Shown: positions 21,502-34,021, counted from the first letter of the stretch. The stretch is DNA of 64,000 nt from Kitagawia praeruptora (GCA_037693485.1 CM075353.1:64760001-64824000), one strand, 5' to 3'. Translations and numbers: made by a program. The notes: generated by a model from the letters alone, not told the origin.

Positions 21502-24500
21502 TTAATCGGTAGTACCAAGAACTGCGGTTTCTGCTTTGCTATTTACATGTTCACCAAAATATGGCTTCAACCTCTGTCCATTTACTTTGAAAGCTGATTC
21601 CGGTGTTTTATCAAAAATTTCCACTGCACCATGTGGAAACACCGTTTTAACCGTGAATGGTCCTGACCACCTTGACTTAAGTTTCCCTGGAAAAAGTCTG
21701 AGACGAGAGTTGAAAAGCAAAACTAACTGCCCTTGTACAAAAGACTTTTGCACCAAACGTCTGTCATGCCATCTCTTGACCTTTTCCTTGTATAACTTGT
21801 GATTTTCATAAGCCTGTAGCCGAAACTCATCCAGTTCATTAATCTGAAGCATTCTTTTCTCACCTGCTGCTGCTAAGTCAAAGTTCAACTTCTTCAGCGC
21901 CCAATAAGCTTTGTGTTCTAGTTCGGCAGGCAGATGACAAGCCTTGCCATATACTAGCTGAAAAGGTGACGTGCCCAAAGGTGTTTTGTAAGCTGTTCTA
22001 TAAGCCCAAACAGCTTCATCAAGTTTTAGTGACCAGTCCTTCCTTGAAGGATTCACGACCTTCTCTAGGATTCGTTTTATCTCTCTGTTGGAAACCTCTG
22101 CTTGGCCATTCGTTTGAGGGTGATAGGCCGTAGCAATTCGATGATTTATGTTGTACCTTGCCATCAATGCTGTGAACTTGCGGTTGCAGAAGTGTGATCC
22201 TTCGTCACTGATAATTACCCTTGGAGTTCCGAAACGTGTGAAAACTTGCTTATTCAGAAAATTCAGCACCACTTTAGCGTCATTGGTCGGTAAAGCCTTC
22301 ACCTCGACCCATTTAGAAACATAGTCCACCGCTAGCAAGATGTACTGATTATTGCATGAAGAAACAAAAGGACCCATGAAATCGATCCCCCACACATCGA
22401 AAATCTCCACTTCCAACAGCATATTCAGAGGCATCTCATTCCTCCTAGAGATATTACCAATTCTTTGACATCTATCGCATCTCAACACAAACTGATGCGC
22501 ATCTTTAAACAGTGTTGGCCAATAAAACCCAGCCTGAAGTACTCGAGTGGCTGTCTTCTCTCCAGCATAATGACCTCCGTAAGTGGTAGAATGGTAGTCA
22601 TGCAAAATACCTTCAACCTCACTAAACGGAATGCACCTCCGAATCACCTGATCAGCTCCCTGTCTGAATAAGAAGGGTTCATCCCATCGGTACCATTTTA
22701 CATCATGAAGAAACTTCTTTCTTTGAGCATAAGAAAATTCTGACGGGATGACATTGCTTACAAGATAGTTCACAATGTCTGCAAACCATGGCTCTTCATT
22801 TTGTACCCCAAAAAGTTGTTCGTCAGGAAAAAATTCGTTGATGAGAGTTTTATCCGCTGAGTTACCGTGTTCCTCTAACCGAGACAAGTGATCAGCCACC
22901 TGGTTCTCAGTACCCTTTCTATCCTTGATTTCCAAGTCGAATTCTTGAAGCAACAGAATCCAACGAATCAACCGTGGCTTAGCATCTTTCTTCGACATTA
23001 GGTATCGAATGGCTGCATGATCTGTAAACACCACTACCTTAGTTCCGAGCAAATACGATCTGAATTTCTCGAAGCTATATACAATAGCTAAGAGTTCTTT
23101 TTCTGTAGTAGTGTAATTCAGCTGTGCATCATTGAGAGTTCTGCTAGCATAGTAAATCACGTGAAACACCTTATTCTTCCGTTGACCAAGAACAGCTCCC
23201 ACTGCATAGTCACTTGCATCACACATTAATTCAAAAGGTTCACTCCAATCAGGTGCAGTGATAATGGGCGCAGTTGTCAATTTCTTCTTTAAGAGCTTGA
23301 ATGCCTCCAAACAATCTTCACCAAATTTAAAAGGAATATCCTTTTCTAACAGATTGCACAAAGGTTTAGATATTTTCGAAAAATCTTGGATGAATCGCCG
23401 ATAAAAACCCGCATGACCAAGAAAACTGCGAATTCCTTTAACTGAAATTGGTGGAGGGAGATTTCCAATCGTCTCCAACTTAGCCTTATCCACTTCTAGC
23501 CCCTTACCAGATACCTTGTGCCCAAGAATGATGCCTTCCTTTACCATGAAGTGACATTTTTCCCAGTTGAGTACTAGATTAGTCTCAACACATCGTTTCA
23601 GCACCATGCCTAGATTTCTGAGGCATTCATCAAATGATTTCCCAAAGACTGAGAAATCATCCATGAATACTTCCACATTGATACCAATCATATCCGAAAA
23701 AATTGCCATCATACACCTCTGAAAAGTAGCAGGTGCACCACAAAGTCCGAAAGGAACGCGTCGGAACGCAAAAGTGCCAAAAGGACATGTGAAAGTGGTC
23801 TTCTCCTGATCTTCTGGAGTAATACCAATCTGATTATATCCTGAATAACCATCCAGCAAGCAATAGAATTCATGCCCAGCCAACCTGTCTAGCATTTGAT
23901 CAATGAATGGAAGGGGAAAGTGATCTTTCCTTGTAGCTTTGTTCAGCTTTCTGTAGTCCATGCAAATTCTCCACCCTGTAACTGTACGAGTCGGAATGAG
24001 CTCGTTCTTTTCATTGGCAACTACTGTCATGCCTCCTTTCTTAGGCACACATTGCACTGGACTTACCCATGAACTGTCTGAAATGGGATAGATGATACCA
24101 GCATCTAGCCACTTGAGAATTTCTTTCTTTACCACTTCTTTTATGATAGGATTTAACCGCCTTTGGTGTTCCACTGTTGGTTTACTCCCTTCTTCCAATG
24201 GAATTTTATGTTGGCAATATGCGGGACTGATTCCTTTTAGATCCGCAACAGACCAACCAATGGCTGATTTGAATTCTCGAAGAACTCTCAAGAGCTTGTC
24301 TTCCTCGGAGTCTGAAAGGTTAGCGGCAATAATCACAGGTAAAGTGGATTTTTCACCAAGGGAAGCATACCGTAAGTGATCCAGTAGTGGCTTGAGCTCT
24401 AGAGTTGGAGCTTTTTCGATAGACGGCTTTAATTGCTGATGTGGTCCTTTTAATTCTGGCAGTCCCAATGATTCAACTGGTCTTTCAAATTTTCTTTGCC

Positions 24501-25197
24501 ACGGCAAAGCATCCAGATATTGCAATTGTTCATCAATGTCATCTTCATCTAATGAATACTCCCCACTGAGGGCCTTTTCCAAAGTATCATTCATGAGCGT
24601 GTGCCCTAACTTTTCTTGCACCGTAGACTCAATCAAGTCTATCTTCAGACACTGCTCTTCTTCTGTTGGGAATTTCATAGCTGTGAAAACATTGAAGGTG
24701 ACAATTTGATCGTGCACCTTCATCGTCAGTTCCCCCTTTTGGACATCAATCAACGTTTGTCCTGTTGCTAAAAATGGCCTACCAAGAATGATAGGAATCT
24801 TCTTGTCCTCTTCGAAATCAAGAATGACAAAATCAGCAGGAAAGATGAGTTTGTCTACTTTCACCAACACAACTTCAACAACTCCTCTAGGATAGGTGAT
24901 AGATCGATCAGCCAACTGAAGGGACATACTTGTCGGTTTTGGTTCAGGAAGACCAAGCTGCAAGAAAACCGAGTATGGCATAAGATTGATACTTGCTCCC
25001 AGATCACATAAACATTTGTCGAAAGATAATCTCCCAATGGTGCATGGTATTGTAAAACTCCCTGGATCTTTCAGCTTAGGCGGCAACTTTTGCTGCAATA
25101 CCGCACTACATTCTTCCGTCAAAGCAACGGTCTCTAAGTCTTCAAGTTTTAATTTCCTCGAGAGAATGCCTTTCATGAATTTGGCATAGCTTGGCAT
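21502..25197 (-). CDS. Athila Pol polyprotein (protease, RT, RNase H, integrase)
   Basis: 1231 codons open from the first Met, in Gypsy domain order. Protease has DLGASINLMP (residues 65-74) in the Athila style. RT is at about 370-560 with CLLDGYSGY (Asp 449) and FMDDF (511-515). RNase H is at about 650-775 with MCDASD, TEKELLA, FTDHA and VADHL. Integrase has the HHCC finger (H869, H876, C907, C910) and catalytic D939 (GIDFMGPF), D998 (ISDEGSHF) and E1034 (GQAEVSNRE). All catalytic residues are present. The polyprotein would copy the RNA into DNA and integrate it. The first Met is probably not the true start: the frame stays open upstream in a frame different from gag, so expression would need a frameshift or the frame was broken by an indel. 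Confidence 0.93.
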   Translation of the reverse strand: MPSYAKFMKGILSRKLKLEDLETVALTEECSAVLQQKLPPKLKDPGSFTIPCTIGRLSFDKCLCDLGASINLMPYSVFLQLGLPEPKPTSMSLQLADRSITYPRGVVEVVLVKVDKLIFPADFVILDFEEDKKIPIILGRPFLATGQTLIDVQKGELTMKVHDQIVTFNVFTAMKFPTEEEQCLKIDLIESTVQEKLGHTLMNDTLEKALSGEYSLDEDDIDEQLQYLDALPWQRKFERPVESLGLPELKGPHQQLKPSIEKAPTLELKPLLDHLRYASLGEKSTLPVIIAANLSDSEEDKLLRVLREFKSAIGWSVADLKGISPAYCQHKIPLEEGSKPTVEHQRRLNPIIKEVVKKEILKWLDAGIIYPISDSSWVSPVQCVPKKGGMTVVANEKNELIPTRTVTGWRICMDYRKLNKATRKDHFPLPFIDQMLDRLAGHEFYCLLDGYSGYNQIGITPEDQEKTTFTCPFGTFAFRRVPFGLCGAPATFQRCMMAIFSDMIGINVEVFMDDFSVFGKSFDECLRNLGMVLKRCVETNLVLNWEKCHFMVKEGIILGHKVSGKGLEVDKAKLETIGNLPPPISVKGIRSFLGHAGFYRRFIQDFSKISKPLCNLLEKDIPFKFGEDCLEAFKLLKKKLTTAPIITAPDWSEPFELMCDASDYAVGAVLGQRKNKVFHVIYYASRTLNDAQLNYTTTEKELLAIVYSFEKFRSYLLGTKVVVFTDHAAIRYLMSKKDAKPRLIRWILLLQEFDLEIKDRKGTENQVADHLSRLEEHGNSADKTLINEFFPDEQLFGVQNEEPWFADIVNYLVSNVIPSEFSYAQRKKFLHDVKWYRWDEPFLFRQGADQVIRRCIPFSEVEGILHDYHSTTYGGHYAGEKTATRVLQAGFYWPTLFKDAHQFVLRCDRCQRIGNISRRNEMPLNMLLEVEIFDVWGIDFMGPFVSSCNNQYILLAVDYVSKWVEVKALPTNDAKVVLNFLNKQVFTRFGTPRVIISDEGSHFCNRKFTALMARYNINHRIATAYHPQTNGQAEVSNREIKRILEKVVNPSRKDWSLKLDEAVWAYRTAYKTPLGTSPFQLVYGKACHLPAELEHKAYWALKKLNFDLAAAGEKRMLQINELDEFRLQAYENHKLYKEKVKRWHDRRLVQKSFVQGQLVLLFNSRLRLFPGKLKSRWSGPFTVKTVFPHGAVEIFDKTPESAFKVNGQRLKPYFGEHVNSKAETAVLGTTD

Positions 25198-25274
25198 TTG
25201 TTCGAGAGCTTCAGCAAATGGAATGTTGATATGTAACTTTTTAAAGACTTCAAGAAATTTGCCAAACTGCTTGT

Positions 25275-26948
25275 CTAATTTCTGTTTTGCACTCGTCGAG
25301 GAAATGGTGGAGGTGGGTAGACTTGCTCTTTTACTTCTTTTTGCTCGAGGACAGCTTGTTTAGGAGTTGGCATATTTTCTTTAATCTCCTCCTTTGATTC
25401 TGATATATTGCCCATGTCCTTTGTGTCTTCCAAATCTGCTTTTTCTGTTCCTTTGTCTGGCAGAATTTTTTCTGTATCTTTTAGCTCAGCATCCTCCGTG
25501 ATTCTCCCTGATCTGAGGGTAATTGCTTTGATGTGCTCGTGATTATCCTTTTTCCCAGGATTAAGTTCAGTGTCACTGGGGAGTGTTCCTTGTGGTCGGC
25601 ACATCATGAAACTAGCGAGTTGACTCAATTGAGTTTCCAGATTTTTAATGGAAGCCGCTTGGCTTTTTTGGCCCAACCTCAACTCCTCTAATTCAGTCTT
25701 TTCATTCGAAGATTGTCCAGAATTTCCATAAGATTGTTGTTGTTGAAAACCTGGGGGCTGAAATTGTCTAGGAGCATATGGTTGTTGAAAATGTTGCCCC
25801 TGTTGTTGCTGGAATCCAGATGGATTATACTGCTTAGCTCCAAATGGCTGATGATTAGATTGTTGGTAGGGCTGATGTGATTGTTGTGCTCCTCCTTGAT
25901 TATTGCTCCAACTGAAATTTGGATGATTTCGGTTGTTCGGATGGTAGGAATTTGGAGCTGGCTGTTGCTGTCTCTGGAAATTGCTTACGAACTGAACCGA
26001 CTCGTTTGAGATGGCACATTGGTTTGATTCATGTGCGCCCGCACACAACTCACAAACACTAGCAATTTGATGAAATCCTTGTGCTGTCAAAGAGTCTACT
26101 TTCAATTTCAAAGCCTCTAGCTGAGCTGCTAAGGAAGTGGCTTTGTCGATATTAAGAATTCCTGCTACCTTCTGTTGTGGCATTCTCTGAGTTGGGTTTT
26201 GATATTCATTAGCTGCCATCATCTCGATAAGATCGTAGGCCTCCTCGTAACTTTTAGCCCATAGTGCTCCCCCTGAAGCTGCATCTACCATTGGCCTTGA
26301 TTGCATTCCTAGCCCATTATAGAAACAATTTATGATCATCCAGTTTGGCATGCCGTGATGTGGACATTGCCGAAGCATTTCTTTGTATCTCTCCCAAGCT
26401 TCACATAAAGTTTCACCAGACTGCTGAGAAAATTGAGTGATAGCATTCCTTATAGCTGCAGTCTTAGCCATGGGGAAGAATTTGCTAAGAAACTTTTGAG
26501 CTAGATCAGCCCAAGTGGTGATAGATCCTGGTGGTAGAGAGTGTAGCCAACCCTTGGCTTTGTCTCTTAATGAAAACGGGAAGAGTCTCAACTTCACAGC
26601 ATCATCTGACACATTGTTGAATCTGAATGTGTCGCATATTTCTATGAAGTTCCTGATGTGTAAGTTAGGATCTTCCGTTGCAGTTCCTCCGTACTGTACT
26701 TGATTATGCACCATCTGAATAGTACTGGATCTAATTTCAAATGTAGGAGCCGTAATTGCTGGCCGAATGATGCTTGACTGGATGTCATCAATCTTCGGTT
26801 GCGAGTAGTCCATTAAAGCCCTTGCTGCTGCAGGTGCAACTACTTCGCCTTCTCCGTCCATCTTGTGAGTATTTGCTAGTTCAAGTACTTGTTTGGCTTT
26901 TAATGCTTTAGAACGTGTTAGCATAAAAATCCAAGTATCTGCCCACAA
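25275..26948 (-). CDS. Athila Gag
   Basis: 557 codons from the first Met; the more likely start is the internal Met that opens MLTRSKALKAKQVLEL (about 26924). A retrotransposon gag domain (FPFSLRDKAKGWLHSLPPGS, TTWADLAQKFLSKFFP, CEAWERYKEMLRQCPHHG) is followed by a compact zinc knuckle CELCAGAHESNQC (CX2CX3HX4C), then a Q/P/N-rich stretch and a short coiled-coil-like segment (LEELRLGQKSQAASIKNLE). It forms the cytoplasmic particle that packages element RNA. It stops at 25275, 77 bp before the first Pol Met, and Pol continues in the -1 frame. In many Athila elements gag and pol share one frame, so this may be a lesion. Confidence 0.92.
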   Translation of the reverse strand: MWADTWIFMLTRSKALKAKQVLELANTHKMDGEGEVVAPAAARALMDYSQPKIDDIQSSIIRPAITAPTFEIRSSTIQMVHNQVQYGGTATEDPNLHIRNFIEICDTFRFNNVSDDAVKLRLFPFSLRDKAKGWLHSLPPGSITTWADLAQKFLSKFFPMAKTAAIRNAITQFSQQSGETLCEAWERYKEMLRQCPHHGMPNWMIINCFYNGLGMQSRPMVDAASGGALWAKSYEEAYDLIEMMAANEYQNPTQRMPQQKVAGILNIDKATSLAAQLEALKLKVDSLTAQGFHQIASVCELCAGAHESNQCAISNESVQFVSNFQRQQQPAPNSYHPNNRNHPNFSWSNNQGGAQQSHQPYQQSNHQPFGAKQYNPSGFQQQQGQHFQQPYAPRQFQPPGFQQQQSYGNSGQSSNEKTELEELRLGQKSQAASIKNLETQLSQLASFMMCRPQGTLPSDTELNPGKKDNHEHIKAITLRSGRITEDAELKDTEKILPDKGTEKADLEDTKDMGNISESKEEIKENMPTPKQAVLEQKEVKEQVYPPPPFPRRVQNRN

Positions 26949-27040
26949 ATAATCACTTCACAAAAATATAAGATAAAATGTTCAAGTCAAACAAAATTAA
27001 CTTCTATTGTAGTAAAACACATAAACAAAAATAACACCGA

Positions 27041-27059
27041 GTCCCCGGCAGCGGCGCCA
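27041..27059 (-). other. Athila primer-binding site
   Basis: Same sequence and spacing as the copy at 17551-17569, next to the 5' LTR end. This is the one that would serve the intact unit. Confidence 0.85.
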
Positions 27060-27065
27060 AAAACT

Positions 27066-27903
27066 TGTTCGCTATTTTCTCTACGCAAGTGTACGCAGTC
27101 CAAAAGCAATATAGGGAAATAAGGATCGTTCCCACGAAGACTCGGTTATTTTAGTAAATATGTCTATTCAACAATGTTTGGTTAATTATAGAAGCATGAA
27201 CGAACTAAAATGCCTTATTTGCAGATAACAATTAACTAATGAAGTAACGGCTAATTTGTTTAAAATAATATGATAGAGGCATGGGGTCCTAATTTCATGA
27301 ATGTTTTAGCTCTGTTAACTATTAAGAATTAATGTGTTACAATTGTTAAGAAAGCTAGCGGGAACACAACACTAATATGAGCCATCTTTCAATTAACTCA
27401 CACCATTCCAAATAAACATCCACAAAAGAGATAGAAGTTATAAGGGCATCAATTATATCCAAAACACTATATGTCTATGTGAATGGGTGATACAATCGAT
27501 TTAATCACAAGTTCCGCAATTAACTACATAGGGGAATAATGTTCGTTCGAATCTATACTCCAAAATGCGGAGAAGCCGACATACCTATGCTAGTATGGCA
27601 AACCCTAAATCTCTAAATCCACTTCCGCAATCATTAGAGATTTGGCATAATAGATGTTAGCTATTCACCTATATTCAATTAAAACAACCATGCAAGGCAA
27701 TCTTATAGAGAAATTGTAAACACAAATTATCTATCAAATTAACATGAGCATTAACAATTCATTACATTATAACCCCATGAAAGTGTTTAGTTCATAATTA
27801 AACTAGACACCTTTATGGAATTAAATAAAATCATGGCAGAAAATTTTATAAATTAATTAAGAAATTACGAAAAATTAAAAATAAAAATAAAAGAATTAGA
27901 ACC

Positions 27904-27951
<48 letters not shown>

Positions 27952-29476
27952 TAATAAAAATAATAACTAAATTAAAAAAATTACGAGAAATTAAATATGA
28001 AATTACCAGAGTTTAGAAATAGAACCGGATAATTTGTTGAAACAGAGTACTCCAAGTGGCCAGGTAATTTGATAAAAGAATAGGACAAAAACTCAAAAAG
28101 CAACCGAATTATTCACATCTGCATTGCCTCTGTACAAAGTAATGATGATGTTTCTTCCTGTCAATCTGGCGCCACTCTCTTCCACGCGCGTGGACTGCAC
28201 GCGCCAGCTGTAAAGAAACAATTTGTCGCGCGTGGCGAGCACGCGCGCGTCCTGAGACTAGTTCTGGCAAAGTGCGTGTGACTCACTGGCAGTTGTGGCG
28301 TTGTTTGAATCGAACAGATTGATTGATCCAACAAAATTGCTTTAATCCAAAAGCAATTGTAATGTGCTTTCCGAATAAAACAATCAGGCAATAAAATAGA
28401 GAAGCCCTCCTGATAATCCCCTTAAAATCTTAAATTAATTCTTATAATAATTTTTTAGAAATTTTTAAGTGTATAAAATAAAATTAAATTACAGAAATTC
28501 AAAGTGTTTAAAATATAATAACATTACAGAAATTTAAATTGTATAAAAATAAACTGTTTGCAGAAATTTAAAATGTATAAAATGAAACTGAAATTACAAC
28601 AGAAAGCTAATAAATTGTGGAGAGAGTACACAGCTGAAAATTCAGTTCTCCGGATGCTCTCAACCTATGCAAATTCACTCATATTTATAATACAATTAAG
28701 CACACCTACTACAATTTACAAAGTCAGCTGTGTAAAAAAAGTCTATGGCCTGCCTAATTTCTAACAACTCCATAGAAAATTTCACACGTCTTCCAGCAAC
28801 TTGCAATTCTTCTCCACGCGGTAGTTGAATTTTAATACGCAGCTCCGTAGAAATGCTTTTTAACTCGCACAGCTTATAATCTTTAATTAATAAATAATTA
28901 TTTTAATCCAGAAATTATAAAAATAAATATCTAATATTATTAGATATTTATAAATATAATTTTCTAAATTAATAAAATTATTTAATAATATAAATAAATC
29001 TTTATTGTCTAAGCTGCGGTCTCTGGTCGTCTGGAACCGGACTCCTTTTGCTTAACAGAAATTATATCAATTCCAACCGGGGTTCCAGCTTTAAGAAAAT
29101 ATCACTTTCCATATTTTTGTGATAATTCTTATTTCTTCATTGCTCGTCCAGATGCAAGTTACGGTCTCTTGAGGCTCTAAAACCGGACTCCTTTTGCTTA
29201 GAAAAAAATATAACAATTCCAACCGGGATTCCTGCTTTAAGAATATATCACTCAGAACATCTTTATGATAATTCCTTTTCCTCGTAGCCAGTCCATCTGA
29301 GCCAGAAATCCACCGTCTTTTAACCTTTTATTGCCAGGATACCTGAAACTGTGAGATCTGCACTACAAAGACTTGAAACAACATAAAACTAATTAAAAGA
29401 CACATCATACTTAAGGATAAACCACCAATTTAGGTCCATTTAGCGCATAATAAGTGGATATAAAATCCACTTATCA
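27066..29476 (-). repeat. Athila 5' LTR (2411 bp)
   Basis: Near-identical to 17576-19974. Differences seen by eye are one base near 27769, one near 29303, one near 29406 and the 12-bp longer AAT tract. The right end (ttatca) abuts the Tekay-like LTR at 29477. Confidence 0.93.
27904..27947. repeat. AAT microsatellite in Athila 5' LTR
   Basis: A run of about 44 bp of taa/aat, 12 bp longer than in the 3' LTR. Confidence 0.9.
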
Positions 29477-32439
29477 AAGGCAAGAGGCCTACTTCTATTA
29501 AGATTTATAAAACTTGGTATTTGAGAGTTATTAGAGTATTAAAAGATTTTAAGAGACTATGACAAGGAGTTATGGATATTTAAGGAATTTACACAATTAA
29601 GTACTTAAGGAATTACAAAGGAAATCCCTATGCGACAAAATATTATTACGAGGAGTTTAATTAAGATACGATATGAAATAAGGATTATGTGACAAGCATT
29701 GGTGGAGAAATAATAATATAAGGAAGGATATTACATGCAAGTATCATGTAACTAGATAATTAGAAAAGTGAACTAGAAAAGCAAAAAGCAACCAATGAAA
29801 GTGACTAGTCAAGGGTGCTACTTCCTAGGAGACAAGAAGGCATGGGGGGTGTCTAGCCTACTACCTAGAGTGGCAACATGTGACTACCTACATACACATA
29901 TAACAATACATATCAATAATACACTCCATTATTCAAACAACACAAAACAAAAACTCTCCCCCCCCCCCTCTTGAAGCTCTCGGCCGAACTAGCAAGGAGG
30001 AAGAAGAGAGAATTTCTCTTCAACCTCCACTCATCCATACACCCAAGCAAAAATCCCAGGGCTTCCTTGTATCATAGTGAAGGTATGTTATCAATTTCAA
30101 AGCATTTCACCCATCCAATCTTGAGATATAAATTGTTAAAGTTAGAGTGAATAGTAACCAAGTTTGTTCATCTTTTAGATCTTGAAGGATTAAGGGTTGT
30201 AGGAGCTCATCCAAGTGTTCTTAGAGATTATAAAGCTCATCCAAGGTTCCTAGATACTCAAGAAGGTATCAAACTCTCACCACTCTTAGTCATGGATTGA
30301 TTATAGTTTATATTGTTAGATCTAAACATTCTAGTGCATATCTTGGTTATATGAGTTATGGATGATGAAAATCTTGAGGTTATATGTTGTTGATGTGATT
30401 TTAAAGCTTGTACTTAGTGTATATAACCCCATGTATGCTAGAGAGTCAAGTCTTGGTGGTTTTGATGGTAGATGTGATGTATAAAGTGAGTTCTTGAAGG
30501 TTTAAGAAAAGATGTGTGCTGTGTAAAATCCTGGGAGCATGTACTGTCTTGTAGGAGGGTTTTGAACCCCTTAAACTTGTCCCCTTAAGACCCAATATGT
30601 ATGGTTAGAAAGGTATTTGAATGTAGTTTCCAGGCATATAAGGTTCATGTCCAGGAGATGTGTAGCTTTTGAGATATGGTCTGATTAGTGAGGAGTGGTT
30701 CTGGAATCCGAACTGCACTGTGATGCTGACTTGTGAACTGCATTAGGACCCATAAACATTATGCTAGTGTTATGAAAATTTGAGCGTAGTCATATTATAC
30801 AGTTATGAAGGCTGTCCAAAAAGCATTGGAGTAAAATTTGTATTTTTCAATTTTATAAAAATGTTAGAGCGAAGTTCGCGCGAGTGAAAAATCACCTAGG
30901 AGGTTAGTTTAACGTAGTTTTAAGAGTACTCACTTGTGTTTCAAGTTTGAGGAATGGATTCGAGTTGAATGGGTAACGAATGTGATAAAGTGATGACATG
31001 GTCATATGGGAGGGTTAGTGGTCACAAATTGGAGTCGTTAAGTTGGTCTTACATCCTTTAAAACCTTACGATTAAGTAGTGTTGTTAAGGTACTAACGTA
31101 CGAATATTGATTATGTATATATCTTCGTTCCACGTCGCGAGCTCGACCACCCCAACCTCACCAAGGCAAGTTTTCCAACCCTAAGTATTTATTTTCAAAA
31201 GATTATATTCTTGATTTTACCTATGCAAGTTTACTTTTCAAAACTTATATATAAAGATTTTCACTGTTGTGTTTGTAACTTCCAAACGTATTATATGCTT
31301 ATGCCTTACGAGATTATGTTGAAGTTTGAGATATATGCGTATGTGTTTGTACACCCTTGAACTTAGAATGAAAGTGTTTTTCGTCGGACAACGACTCTAG
31401 CAATAGAGGTCGTAGCGGTCCAAATATACTATTGACCGGGGAGCGGTATATTATTGTATCGTGATTAAATTGCGAAAACCCGAAGAGTCATTCCGGAAGT
31501 ATCATATACTTAAGTATTTATTATTTTTACGTTGTTAAAAATACTCAAAAATATCTATCTTGGATTAAAACTTAATTTAAGTAAATAACTATTCTATTAA
31601 TTGTTCATATTAAATCTCAAAATATTATTTATTAATTATTGTTCATTATTTTAAAGACAAAACTAGTCCAAGATGCATTTAGCATTTTCAAACTCGAACT
31701 TTCGAACCCAAAACATTTTCGAAAACCCCCGGTCAGGTTTTACTCCCTTGCACGTTTTTCAAGAATTATCGGTCGACTGATGTCGGACCTCAACTACTCG
31801 ATTTTCATTCAAAACAAGTTTTGAAAGAAAAAGCAAAAAGGGGACTCTGGCGTGCAGGGTCGTTGACGAACGACCCCGAGTTTAGTGTAAGAGGCCGTTA
31901 TCCGGGCGGTCCATCATTTATTCCGGCCCAGGTGTTGCCGAAGGATGATTACGGATGTAGTTTTCATCGAGGGTGATTACGGATGTAGTTTTCACCCGAG
32001 GATAGTTACGGATGTAGTTTCTATCATTCTACCGGTAGAGAAGACCCGCGGATTATTGGACTTGGATGTGACGACTGACCATCGTCAATCCCTGTCAGGT
32101 TTTATGTTTTCTTCCAGTCCCATCCTCCACTTTGGAAAAATACTCAAACACTGCTTCTTGGGCTTAAGTGCCAAGTTGCCGATAGTGTGGTTTTTGATAA
32201 GAAAAATAGTGACATCGTGCAGTATCTAGAACTGCAAGATTTTCTATAAAGATTGGCACGTGTTAGTGCACTCTTGTAATTATTTCAAAGAATGAAATGT
32301 TTTTGAATGAGAAACCTTCTAAGCTAATGGAAGAAAAGAGGTTTTGCAATATTCCCTGTACAATATGTTAACCGTAGAGTGTTTTACCGAAAATGATATA
32401 CTCATATGTATATATTTTTCCAACTTGAGATATATTGAA
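29477..32439 (+). repeat. Tekay-like 3' LTR, piece 2
   Basis: It starts aaggcaagaggcc, matching 13685 onward in the 5' LTR, and continues into LTR sequence lost from that copy. It holds an 11-base C run (29958-29968) followed by a CT/GA-rich leader-like stretch, and a tandem repeat near 31942. The ORFs at 31639-31824 and 31945-32229 have no family features. It is cut at 32444 by Copia B. Confidence 0.8.
31942..32026. repeat. three tandem 28-29-bp units in Tekay-like LTR
   Basis: Three successive copies of a unit with core ttacggatgtagttt begin near 31942, 31970 and 31999, with decreasing similarity (cg, cccg and atc ends). Confidence 0.8.
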
Positions 32440-32444
32440 ATGGG

Positions 32445-34021
32445 TGAAGGAATTTAAGGATGAGCGGAAGCGCGGTATAACAATTATTCCGTAAAAACCA
32501 TGTATCGTGCATATAGAAAACCATATTAAAAAATGAAAGACCGGAGGAATCGTAACCTTACCTTGAAAATTCGAAGATGGTGTCTAGATGGTTGCTAGCA
32601 GTTGCTTCTCAGAGTGTGAAGCACTCTACCGGTATCCACCAAGAATAATCTTCGATGAAGCTTTTTATAAAACAAGCTTTTATAAAAATGGTGTCTTGTT
32701 CTTTTGAGAGAGAGAGAGAGATGAAGAAGAAGAGAGGTGGCAACTAGGTTTTCACAAAACCACTTTTGCATACTAAACACCTCTTCATCTCATTATATAT
32801 ATAGGGCTCAAGTAGGTTTTTATATAATTCATATATCATATATATATTATTATATAAATCCCATACTTTATCTTATAAAATGTTTAAATAATAATTAAAA
32901 CTATTTTTATCATTATTAAAAACAACTTGCTCTCTCAAAATACCTTCATCAATAAATTTATCTTTTTATGGTGTGACCCTGTAGGTTCAATATTAAGCCG
33001 GTAGTAGAAATAAATAATAATAAACTTTTTATTTATTATTTATATGAATTCTAAAATTCATTAAATATAATTAACTGATTAATTATATTTATTCTACATC
33101 GTGAGTGATGCTTCTCAACATATTGCGACTATCCGGATAATATGAATTCACTGCTTAGAATACCAAGAACCTGTCAGTGACTAGTTACCGTACAATCAAT
33201 TCCTTCTACCCTACAATATCCCGATTAAATACAAGGCATGGATCTCGTGTCAAGCCTATCAAATTTAATCATATGATTTCTTATTCATAATGCAAAGTTC
33301 ATATTAATGCAAATTAGAAACTTCTTTCTAATTTCATACACTCTGGCCAGAGATTCCAGAACTCGCATACTAAGAATAACATAGGACATTCACTTCCTTA
33401 CTGGAAGGGGTAGATCCTTTATTGACCATTAACTATCTCCATACACAAATCCCTATGCCCAGAATAGACCTAATGGATGTCCTTGAGACTAAGGACTAAA
33501 CCAAAGCACAGTTCATTATATACAAGATTACTCTAACGATCTCAAGTCTAAGGACACTTGTACAACTATCACTCAATGAACAACTATCGACACGTGAGTA
33601 AACTCCATTAGTTGTTCAACTTATCGAGTCATGTTCAGTGAACTTATTCCCTAATAAGCACCTACATACTAGCTATAGTGTCACCACACAAATGCCTATG
33701 AGAACAGACATCCTCCTGAAAGGAGCAAGCATAGTATGCACCAATCTTTGCGGATTCACTAACTTCCGATTAGTTATCCTATGATCAGGAACTGTTTAAG
33801 TCTAGAGTTATCATCTTCTAGATCTCACTATTACAATCTCATTATAATTCTAGAAGCTTTACTTTAAACCATGGAATATCTTATTTAAAATAGTTTAAAT
33901 AGATAAAGCCCGTAATAAAACCAAAACAAGTATTTTATTAATATTAATGAAATCAAATAAGAATACAAGAAAGTTCTTCCTAACTCATCATACATGATTG
34001 GATTTAGGACAAACACTTTCA
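32445..34021 (-). repeat. Copia B 3' LTR (1577 bp)
   Basis: Plus-strand ends are TGAAGGAATTTAAGG and GACAAACACTTTCA. A minus-strand TATATATAA stretch near 32793-32806 is a possible TATA box, with a GA repeat downstream of it in transcription order (near 32705). The ORFs at 32595-32780 and 33885-34076 are chance frames. Confidence 0.9.

Larger units (their letters stand above)
16957..29476 (-). mobile_element. Ty3/Gypsy Athila element plus a truncated second unit
   Basis: Read on the minus strand: 5' LTR (29476-27066), primer site, gag (26948-25275), pol (25197-21502), non-coding region, polypurine tract and 3' LTR (19974-17576), then again primer site and the start of gag, cut at 16957. The LTRs differ by about three substitutions and a 12-bp microsatellite change, so insertion was recent. 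The right flank is the Tekay-like LTR (aaggc); the left target duplication is absent because the left side is deleted. The unit looks like LTR-internal-LTR-internal with one end lost. Confidence 0.92.
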
